Positions 59,201-64,000 of a stretch of DNA of 64,000 bases are shown in pieces. Every line of letters starts with the position of its first letter. Positions within the stretch are counted from its first letter, which is position 1. The position numbers and the translations under genes are program-made. Source of the stretch: Paenibacillus sophorae (GTDB taxonomy: Bacteria; Bacillota; Bacilli; Paenibacillales; Paenibacillaceae). The notes under the pieces were generated by a model. It was given only the letters and a program-made list of their open reading frames with translations. It was not told the DNA's origin and searched no databases. The DNA lies in contig NZ_CP076607.1 of assembly GCF_018966525.1 (NCBI RefSeq), forward strand, positions 5,270,001 to 5,334,000, read 5' to 3'.

Positions 59201-60999
59201 TCCACCGCTCCGGCTGCCAGATGCTCGGCATCCACCGCAGCGTCCTGCAGAACGCGGGCGCTGACGCTTGAATCGGCGAAATGCTTCTCTCCCACCGCGC
59301 AGAACGCGATATGCTCGCCGCTTACTGCACCCGGAGCAAGCGCGGATCCGCCGACCGCACCCGTGGCCAGCTTGCTTGCAACGACGCTGCCGTCAGCGAG
59401 CTTGGCGGCGGTAACGCTCTGCGGACGAAGATGCCCTTCGCCCACCGCTTCCCCGGAGAGTTCCCCGCCCCCAACGGCTCCGGCCGCCAGGTGCCGGGAA
59501 TGCACCGCGCTGTCCTGAATCTGGCCCGGTCCCACAGCATCAGCTGCAAGCTGTTCTTCCCTTACAGCTTCGCGCTGAAGGTGGGCGTTGCCCACGGACT
59601 GAGGCGCAAGCTGCGGACCGCGCACGGCGGATTTGGCGATATGCCGGGTGCTCACGACCTCGTCGGCCAGCTTGTGCCCGAGCACGCTCTGATCGGCAAT
59701 CTTGGACGAAGTGACCGCCTGTTCCACCAGCTGCGCCGTGCCTACAGCGCCTTCCGCCAGCTTGGCGTAGGTTACGCCCCGGTCCGCCAGATGGCGGCCG
59801 ATAATCGCTCCGCTGGCGATATGCCCGCTGGTGACGCTGTCCGGAGCAAGATGCGAACTCTGCACGGAGTCATTGCCAAGTTCCCTGGAGCCGACTGCAC
59901 CTTCAGTCAGATGCCCGCTGCCAACGGTGCCAAGCTGGATCTGCTCCCCGCCGATGACCCGGCCTACGAGCTGTTCTCTGCCGATGGCTCCCGGCGCAAG
60001 ATGCTTCGCTCCAATAATGCCATTTGCCAGATGGCGGCCCTCGATGGCGCCTTCCTCAAGCTTCGCTCCGGAAATGGAGTCGTCTTCGATGATGTCGCCG
60101 CCGACCGATCCGTCAGCCAGCTTGGAACGGTCGATAAGGCCGTTCTCCAGATGGCGGCCGGCAATCGAGCCGCTCTGGATTTTATCTCCGGTGACCGCTC
60201 CTTCCTCCAGCAGCTCGGTAGTGACGACGCATTCGCTCAAATGGCGGCTTTCAATCGACCGCTCGGCGATTTTGCTGGCGTCGATCAGACGGTCGGCCAG
60301 CTTCTCCGGACCGATGCTGCCCGCCTTCAGCTTCTCGCCGCCGATGGAGTGGTCAAGCAGCTTGCCGCCGGAGACGCTGCCTTCGGCCAAATGCTCGCCC
60401 GACACGGATTCAGGCGCGATTTTGCTTGAAGTTATCGCCTTGTCCGCGATATGGATGGTTTGAACTGCATAATCCTGGAGCCAGGGAGCGCCGATAATGC
60501 CAGGCTTCAGCTTCGATCCGTCAATGCTGCGTGGAGCAATTTTCGGTCCGGTCACCGCTCCGTTCGACAGGTCATCGGTATATATCTTCCGCTTCTCTTT
60601 CTCGAGTTTCCCGGCGAAAGAGAACGTCTCCGGCTTTACGTCTTCTTCGGCAGCGGCATCCGCCGCTTCCCCTGAAGGGAACGCAACCGGGTTGGCAGCC
60701 GCCGCGGAGTGCAGCGCCAGCGCCTCTTTTTCCATGTTGTCTATAGGTTTGACAGCCGGGGCTATGTTGTCTTCCGGTTTGACGACCGGGGTTATGCTTT
60801 CTTCCGGTTTGACGACCGGGGCTATGCTTTCTTCCGGTTTGAAGGTCAGGTCTATATCCTCCCCTTCACTTTCCATATCACCCTTCCAAGACTGCTGCCA
60901 CCCGTCTTCCAGTATACTCAGTTCCTTGATGTTGGGATTATCCACAAAATACAGCCGTTTTTTCGCCTTGCTCGGCAGCTTCTTTCTGGATCTGCTCAC
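53257..60999 (-). CDS. giant decapeptide-repeat surface protein with WIAG-type tail
   Basis: A 2580-residue protein. Residues 1-50 are basic then acidic, without signal peptide. Residues about 53-85 are four decapeptides of the type VKPEESIAPV. Residues about 145-2476 are some 233 decapeptides of the form xxHLAxGSVx (for example SEHLADGSVE, SSKIAPFSIQ), which should fold as a long beta-solenoid or fibre. The last 104 residues form a distinct domain with two Cys, SVDVTVTFDEPFGHTGYVIV and YGVLSWIAIGAPAAK, matching the tail of Paenibacillus WIAG-tail proteins. The start is GTG 60999, six bases after GGGAGGGAGGGA. Lacking a signal peptide, it is probably deposited on the spore from the mother cell; this fits the neighbouring GT2 and YheC/D genes but is inference. 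Confidence 0.88.
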   Translation of the reverse strand: MSRSRKKLPSKAKKRLYFVDNPNIKELSILEDGWQQSWKGDMESEGEDIDLTFKPEESIAPVVKPEESITPVVKPEDNIAPAVKPIDNMEKEALALHSAAAANPVAFPSGEAADAAAEEDVKPETFSFAGKLEKEKRKIYTDDLSNGAVTGPKIAPRSIDGSKLKPGIIGAPWLQDYAVQTIHIADKAITSSKIAPESVSGEHLAEGSVSGGKLLDHSIGGEKLKAGSIGPEKLADRLIDASKIAERSIESRHLSECVVTTELLEEGAVTGDKIQSGSIAGRHLENGLIDRSKLADGSVGGDIIEDDSISGAKLEEGAIEGRHLANGIIGAKHLAPGAIGREQLVGRVIGGEQIQLGTVGSGHLTEGAVGSRELGNDSVQSSHLAPDSVTSGHIASGAIIGRHLADRGVTYAKLAEGAVGTAQLVEQAVTSSKIADQSVLGHKLADEVVSTRHIAKSAVRGPQLAPQSVGNAHLQREAVREEQLAADAVGPGQIQDSAVHSRHLAAGAVGGGELSGEAVGEGHLRPQSVTAAKLADGSVVASKLATGAVGGSALAPGAVSGEHIAFCAVGEKHFADSSVSARVLQDAAVDAEHLAAGAVDTRHLRKNSVAPIALQPGSVSGDKLAEGAVKDIHLAAEAVQPHHLADHAVTSLKLSPESVTSDKLGDCAVTAAKLADGSVQSAKLAASSVQSEHLADGSVEGRHIEEGAIHSEHLSQDIIGSEHISSLSVGVSHLLPDSVSSVQLQDGSVTANKLGENAVGSVHLAPESVGAVHLTDGSVRGRHIADGGITLQHLSDEVRSPDLLLDRSIAGSKLAPKSIGNDQLAEGAVGRAELQDEAVSGSKIAPYSIQSRHLEEASVQSSHLAPSSVAGEHLAASSVQSEHLAEGSVRKEAIEAGAVQSEHLSPAIIGGEHIRSSSIGLAHLLPGSVSSVKLQDGSVTADKLGEGAVHSEHLAVESVAGEHLAEGSVEGRHIIPGGVKLLHLSAEVRSPDLLPDGSIPGSKLAPKSIGSDRLAEGAVSGAELQDKSVTGSKIAPFSIQSRHLEEASVQSYHLGAEAVQPHHLADHAVTSLKLSPESITSDKLGDSAVTAAKLANGSVQSAKLAASAVQSEHLAEGSVGKKAIGPGAVQLEHLTPGIIGSEHIRSSSVGVSHLQPDSVSSVQLQDGSVTASKLGEGAVGSEHLIAEAVTGEHLVKGSVEGRHIAAGEITLQHLSAEVRSPELLPDGSLPGNKLAPKSIGSSRLADGAVGGAELQDEAVDSSKIAPFSIQSRHLEEASVKNYHLAPSSVGGEHLTASAVQSEHLAEGSVGKKAIGPGAIQSEHLTSSVIGGEHIRPSSVGVSHLQPDSVSSVQLQDGSVTASKLGEGAVGSEHLIAEAVTGEHLADGSVEGRHIAAGEITLQHLSPEVRSPELLPDGSLTGNKLAPKSIGSDRLAEGAVGGAELQDEAVDSSKIASFSIQSRHLEEESVQSYHLASSSIGSEQLAASSVQSEHLADGSVEGRHIAAGEITLQHLSPEVRSPELLPDGSLTGNKLAPKSIGSDRLAEGAVGGAELQDEAVDGPKIASFSIQSRHLEEESVQSYHLASSSIGSEQLSASSVQSEHLADGSVEGRHIAPGAVLPEHLTPGIIGGEHIRSSTVGVSHLLPDSVSSVQLQGGSVTAGKLGEGAVGSEHLAIESVTGEHLADSSVEGRHIAAGAVQPEHLTPGVIGGEHIRSSTVGLGHLQPDSVSSVQLQDGSVTAGKLSEGAISSEHLAIESVTGEHLADGSVEGRHIIPGGVKLLHLSAEVRSSELLPDSSIDGSKLAPKSIGSDRLAEGAVGRAELQNEAVDGSKIASFSIQSRHLEEESVKSYHLAPSSIDSEHFAASSVQSEHLADGSVGGRHIAAGTVQPEHLTPGIIGGEHIRSSSVGLGHLLPASVSSVQLQDGSVTADKLGEGAVRSEHLIPQAVTGEHLAESSIEGRHIAAGEITLQHLSAEVRSSELLPDSSIDGSKLAPKSIGSDRLAEGSVGGAELQDGAVDSSKIASFSIQSRHLEEESVKSYHLAPSSIVSEHLSASSVQSEHLAEYSVGKEAIAPGAIQSEHLTPGLIGGEHIRSESVGLGHLQPDSVSSVQIQDGSVTAGKLSEGVVGSEHLAIESVTGEHLAEGSVEGRHIAAGGITLQHLSPDVRSPELLPDSSITGNKLAPKSIGSDRLAEGAVGAAELQDEAVDGSKIASFSIQSRHLEEESVQSYHLAPSSIVSEHLSASSVQSEHLAEDSVEGRHIAPGGITLQHLSPEVRSPELLPDSSIDGSKLALKSIGSNRLADGAVGGAELQDEAVDGSKIASFSIQSRHLEEESVQSYHLAPSSVIGEHLSASAVQSEHLAEGSVEGRHIAAGGITLQHLSEEVRSPELLPDGSITGSKLAPKSIGGDRIAEGAVGGAELQDEAVDGSKIAPFSIQSSHLEEDSVQSCHIAPSSVGSEHLMREAVSPEHLTFNPVCSAGNRSTLQQFGMSAFMFAAGSDSVDVTVTFDEPFGHTGYVIVAMTNQPFFCASLKSRGSADAIIQVIRLHDTQHFYGVLSWIAIGAPAAKPAPEDRLFD
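53572..60567 (-). repeat. about 233 tandem 30-bp coding repeats in nested cassettes
   Basis: The repeat units stay exactly in phase for 7 kb with no indel that is not a multiple of 30. The landmark CAGCTCCGGGGAGCG (and variants) begins at 53821, 54151, 54481, 55051, 55621, 56431, 56761, 57331, 58021 and 58591. Spacings are thus 330, 330, 570, 570, 810, 330, 570, 690 and 570, all multiples of 30. The set fits a 330-bp core plus optional 240-bp and 120-bp blocks. The left part in protein order (58.9-60.5 kb) is more diverged, the C-terminal part more homogeneous. Confidence 0.88.
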
Positions 61000-61296
61000 A
61001 AGCAGTCCCTCCCTCCCTGTGTTATCGCCTAAGCATCATATGCGGGGAAGCGGGCGAATGACACCCTTTTCTCCCATTTTGGAAGCCAAAAGGCGCATAG
61101 AGATAAGAGATCCATTTCCTTAGACAAGCTGCTCGGTCAAGCGGACAATATTTTCATCAATTGAAAGGAACCTACGAAAAAGGGCTCCTGCCACTCACTC
61201 ATTCGTCCACCCTGACAATCGGGTATGTACATATCTTAATTGAAGAGGTCAAAATTAGCCGCAAGGCACGGATTACCACCCGGGAGGGATAGACTA
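61000..61296. other. divergent intergenic region between giant gene and yheC/D-like gene
   Basis: No gene is seen. CATATCTTA at 61230-61238 resembles a sigma-K -10 element (CATAnnnTA) pointing at the yheC/D-like gene, and CATATGATG on the minus strand near 61033-61041 could serve the giant gene. Neither has a convincing -35, so mother-cell control is only a suggestion. Confidence 0.35.
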
Positions 61297-62376
61297 ATGG
61301 AGCAAAAAATCGTCGGTATCCTGCTGAATGCCGCCGCCCACCGGGGCGTTCCCCAAGGCAGGACGGGGTGGGAATCCCTTGCATGCTACGAGGAAGCCGC
61401 AGACGCCTACGGCCTGACTCCCTGCTATTTGAAGCTGTCGGACATTGATCTCGTCACCGGTTACAGCGTCGCTTATATCAAGGGTCATCAAGGCTATAAG
61501 AGAGTCGTTATACCCATTCCCGAAGTCATCCATAACCGGGCTATCTATCCTCCCGGAAATACCGGGACCGATCGGCTGGCTGCCCGTGGGGTAAAGGTGT
61601 TCAACCGGCGCAGCCGGTACGGCAAGGACGAGATCCACCGGCTGCTGTCGCTTAATTCCGGACTTCTCCGCCATCTTCCGGTTACGGATGCCGGAAGCGA
61701 AGGATTGCGGAGAATGATGGAGCAGTATCCGGATCTTATTCTAAAGCCCCGCCGGGGGAGCATCGGAAGAGGGATCATGCGTCTGAGACGCGAAGGCAAG
61801 GAAAGCTGGGTCTTGGATTATCTGCATAATGGCCGGATGGTCACTGTCAATATCGATCCCATCAGACTCCCGTATGCGCTGCTGCGCCGTATGGATGCCG
61901 GCTCTTATCTCATCCAGGAGCGCATTCCGCTTGCGGAGGCGGGCGGAAGATCCTTTGATTTACGGGTCACCGTCCAGCGGGGATGGGGCGGCGAATGGGT
62001 CGTCACCGGCCTCTTCGCCAAGCTGGCGCCTCCTGGCGGATTTGTCTCCAACATCGCCCAAGGCGGAGAAGCGGCACAAGCCGCCTTTGCGCTGGAGCAG
62101 GCTTTTCCTGCCCGCGCCGCCGCCCATTACCGCATGTCGGCTGCAAGCCTCGGCCTTACGGTCGCACACTGTCTGGAGCGCAGCCTGCCCGGACTGGCTG
62201 ATGTTGGACTCGACATCGGGCTTACGCGGGACGGACAGCTTTTTTTCATCGAATGCAATGGACGGGACCAGCGGTACGGATTCTACAAGGCGGGATTGCC
62301 GGAAGTCTGGAAGGACAGCTACCGGCGGCCGATGGGATATGCGCGGTATTTGCTGGAAGGCGGAGCGGAGCGATAA
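61297..62376 (+). CDS. YheC/YheD-family endospore coat-associated protein (ATP-grasp)
   Basis: A 359-residue protein of the YheC/YheD family found in spore coats. The N-terminal block has QKIVGILLNAAAHRGVPQGR, YEEAADAYGLTPCYLKLSDI and HNRAIYPP; the ATP-grasp half has YPDLILKPRRGSIGRGIMRL, SYLIQERIPLAEAGGRSFDL, and LDIGLTRDGQLFFIECNGRD for Mg-ATP binding. Enzymatic role is unknown in the family. GGGAGGG lies before ATG 61297; the frame is open further up to 61240. It is divergent from the giant repeat protein, supporting a spore-surface locus. Confidence 0.88.
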   Translation: MEQKIVGILLNAAAHRGVPQGRTGWESLACYEEAADAYGLTPCYLKLSDIDLVTGYSVAYIKGHQGYKRVVIPIPEVIHNRAIYPPGNTGTDRLAARGVKVFNRRSRYGKDEIHRLLSLNSGLLRHLPVTDAGSEGLRRMMEQYPDLILKPRRGSIGRGIMRLRREGKESWVLDYLHNGRMVTVNIDPIRLPYALLRRMDAGSYLIQERIPLAEAGGRSFDLRVTVQRGWGGEWVVTGLFAKLAPPGGFVSNIAQGGEAAQAAFALEQAFPARAAAHYRMSAASLGLTVAHCLERSLPGLADVGLDIGLTRDGQLFFIECNGRDQRYGFYKAGLPEVWKDSYRRPMGYARYLLEGGAER

Positions 62377-62474
62377 CATTATTGATTTGTCCTCTATTCT
62401 ATGTCAATATAATGCAGAGCGGCCCTGGGCCTATAGGACCTGGGGCTGCGCTGTATGACGGAAGGGTGACAAGC

Positions 62475-63266
62475 ATGGTTAAACGACTCCTGCGGCTGAT
62501 GACCGAGCTGTCCTCGCACAGATGGATTTCCCGCATAATGGGCGCTTTTTCCCACAGCAGAATCAGCCGCTTTCTTATCCCGGCATTTATCCGGACCTAT
62601 CATATTCCCGCCTCGCAGGCCGAGAAAGACCTCCGGGAATACTCGACCCTCAACGAGTTCTTCAGCCGCAGGCTGAAGCCGGGCATGCGGCCCGTCACGG
62701 AAGAGACGGACGCTCTGGCAAGTCCCGTGGACGCGATGATTACAGCAATGGGTAAAATTGAATCGGGAACGATTCTGAATGTAAAAGGACAAGATTATAA
62801 CCTGGAGGAGCTGCTGAACCATTCTCCCCACCAGGAGCTTTACAAGAAAGGCTTTTTTTTCGTGCTGTACTTAAGTCCTACCGATTATCACCGCATTCAT
62901 TCTCCAGTTACCGGAAAAAAGACGGAGAGCGACCACATTCGCGGGCGCTGCTATCCCGTTAACGAATTCGGCATGAAGCATATGAAAGGCGTGCTGTGCC
63001 GCAACGAGCGGCTGATCACCTATATTGCCCACAGCGCCGGTGAAGTTGCAGTGGTGAAGGTGGGCGCGATGAACGTCAGCAGCATCCGCTATTCGGTCGA
63101 AGGCAAAAGTGCATGGGAAATCGGCGAGGACCTCGCTTATTTCGAGTTCGGTTCGACCGTTGTGCTGCTGACCGAAAGCGGCATTTTCAGCCCCCGTCCG
63201 GGACTTGAGCCCGGCACGAAGGTCAAGATGGGCGAACTGCTTGGATTTTTGCAGCCATCCAAATAA
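62475..63266 (+). CDS. psd: phosphatidylserine decarboxylase proenzyme
   Basis: A 263-residue membrane-associated enzyme that makes phosphatidylethanolamine. STLNEFFSRRLKPGMRPVTE, ASPVDAMITAMGKIESGTIL, YLSPTDYHRIHSPVTGKKTE and VGAMNVSSIRYSVEGKS are the family blocks. The self-cleavage site is FGSTVVLL, where the Ser becomes the pyruvoyl group. The frame opens at 62253 inside the previous gene, but GAAGGGTG six bases before ATG 62475 and family length set the start. A clear terminator follows. Confidence 0.92.
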   Translation: MVKRLLRLMTELSSHRWISRIMGAFSHSRISRFLIPAFIRTYHIPASQAEKDLREYSTLNEFFSRRLKPGMRPVTEETDALASPVDAMITAMGKIESGTILNVKGQDYNLEELLNHSPHQELYKKGFFFVLYLSPTDYHRIHSPVTGKKTESDHIRGRCYPVNEFGMKHMKGVLCRNERLITYIAHSAGEVAVVKVGAMNVSSIRYSVEGKSAWEIGEDLAYFEFGSTVVLLTESGIFSPRPGLEPGTKVKMGELLGFLQPSK

Positions 63267-63292
63267 GCAAGCAGTAACATGATTTGAACCGA

Positions 63293-63346
63293 AGCAGCCC
63301 GGCAGAGGACAGGATGAGAATCCGTCGATCTCCCGGGCTGCTCTTT
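63293..63346 (+). terminator. terminator of psd
   Basis: AGCAGCCCGG and CCGGGCTGCT form a ten-pair stem with a 30-base loop, followed by CTTTTGC. Confidence 0.75.
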
Positions 63347-63507
63347 TGCTGCTAACGAACCGGTAAATGCAAGCTTAGCCACAACTTTATGAGTGCTACT
63401 TACTGGATCGTCATATCCGAAGAATATAGGGAATAATCTGGTCTGTCAGAACATCATGAATGGAATAACGTATTATTCCAGTTACCCTGTGACCATCTTT
63501 ATCTCAG

Positions 63508-63533
63508 CAAAAAAAGAAGGCAACCTCCTTCTT
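63508..63533 (-). terminator. terminator at the end of gpmA
   Basis: On the minus strand AAGAAGG and CCTTCTT pair around a six-base loop and run into TTTTTTTGC, overlapping the last base of the stop codon. Confidence 0.8.
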
Positions 63534-64000
63534 CATTCGCTTACCTTGCCCTGATTTGCCACCTCGCGGGCTTTGGCCTCCACCTTCCCCGGCTCGCCGA
63601 GATAGAACCGGCGGATCGGCTTCACATCGTCATCCAGCTCGTAGACGAGAGGAATACCGGTCGGGATATTCAGGTTCAGCAGCGCGGCCTCGTCGATGTC
63701 TTCCATATATTTAATCAGCGCGCGCAGCGTATTGCCGTGCGCCGAAATGAGCACGCGCTCTTTCTTGCGGACGAGCGGCACGATCCGGTTTCCCCAGAAA
63801 TCGCCGACCCGGTGCACCGTGTCCTCCAGACTCTCGCCGCGGGGAATATCTTCGGGACGCACCTCCTGGTAGCGTCTGTCGTTTCTCGCGTAGCGCGGAT
63901 CGTCCGGCTCCAGCTGCGGCGGCCGGACCGACAGGCTGCGCCGCCAAATATGCAGCTGCTCATCGCCATATTTTTCCGCTGTCTCCGACTTGCTGAGGCC
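63533..64000 (-). CDS. gpmA: 2,3-bisphosphoglycerate-dependent phosphoglycerate mutase (partial)
   Basis: The last 155 residues of a dPGM-type mutase; the N-terminus, including the catalytic RHG motif, lies beyond the window. Visible are GLSKSETAEKYGDEQLHIWR, ARNDRRYQEVRPEDIPRGES, ERVLISAHGNTLRALIKYME with the second catalytic His (AHGN), and IPTGIPLVYELDDDVKP. It interconverts 3- and 2-phosphoglycerate in glycolysis. The frame is continuous from 64000 to the TGA at 63533-63535. Confidence 0.93.
   Translation of the reverse strand, partial: GLSKSETAEKYGDEQLHIWRRSLSVRPPQLEPDDPRYARNDRRYQEVRPEDIPRGESLEDTVHRVGDFWGNRIVPLVRKKERVLISAHGNTLRALIKYMEDIDEAALLNLNIPTGIPLVYELDDDVKPIRRFYLGEPGKVEAKAREVANQGKVSE

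Noticed and set aside
59281..60429. 382-codon plus-strand frame opposite the giant gene, and the many shorter ones beside it
   Set aside because: The 30-bp periodicity removes stops from several frames at once. These have no ribosome sites and mirror the repeat; the minus frame has the conserved tail and start site.
53572..60567. 30-bp direct repeats resembling a CRISPR array
   Set aside because: The repeats are contiguous, variable and coding, with no unique spacers and no cas genes. They translate to the decapeptide repeats of one intact protein.
62253..62474. 74-codon N-terminal extension of phosphatidylserine decarboxylase
   Set aside because: It overlaps the YheC/D-like gene, has no conserved sequence, and GAAGGGTG sits before ATG 62475, giving the normal family length.

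Overview
The window looks like a Paenibacillus chromosome segment (Bacillota, spore former). Most of it is moderately GC-rich with strong AGGAGG-type ribosome sites and many TTG/GTG starts. It carries spore-surface genes (CgeB-like glycosyltransferases, a YheC/D coat protein, SpsI-like nucleotidyltransferase), an LTA synthase, and a giant decapeptide-repeat protein with a WIAG-type tail. The genus is inferred from gene content; no rRNA or species marker is present.

Layout. 0.3-3.5 kb: two CgeB-like glycosyltransferases and a small AAA ATPase. 3.5-13.3 kb: an AT-rich, mobile-looking region with two secreted enzyme plus lipoprotein pairs, an HD hydrolase/TetR pair sharing a palindromic operator, a broken IS256 transposase, and a family of HTH-TPR regulators. 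One regulator copy is followed by a 47-residue secreted pre-peptide, one is an orphan and one is decayed. 13.4-27 kb: surface-glycan genes (two GT-A enzymes, RmlA-like, RmlC-like and an SDR in a translationally coupled operon; then RfbF/RfbG for CDP-sugars, GT2, GT4 and a LamG-GT2 fusion), interrupted by IS and stalk-domain relics. 27-42.7 kb: membrane protein, LTA synthase, glycerate kinase, an ECF sigma/anti-sigma pair with a visible autoregulatory promoter, FabF with a divergent MmyB-type regulator, an amidohydrolase under a purine riboswitch, a dehydrogenase, and a 1-kb gene-poor stretch with about 45-bp degenerate tandem repeats.

42.8-49.6 kb: four small helical or basic proteins in a coupled operon; an MFS-GNAT operon broken by a tnpB-only IS605-type element; a DUF438/hemerythrin/PAS protein with a DUF1858 partner behind an Fnr-like site. 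49.6-64 kb: nucleotidyltransferase and three GT2 enzymes downstream of the 2580-residue repeat protein, all on the minus strand, then YheC/D, phosphatidylserine decarboxylase and the end of gpmA.

Strongest leads: (1) the regulator/pre-peptide module at 11.65-13.2 kb, which resembles the AloR-AloP (RRNPP-like) quorum-sensing systems of Paenibacillus; (2) a guanine-class purine riboswitch at 39.9-40.0 kb whose terminator consumes the aptamer's P1 strand, the layout of an ON switch; (3) the giant protein, whose DNA is built of 30-bp repeats arranged in cassettes of 330, 570, 690 and 810 bp. All functions are inferred from sequence read by eye; no database search was run.
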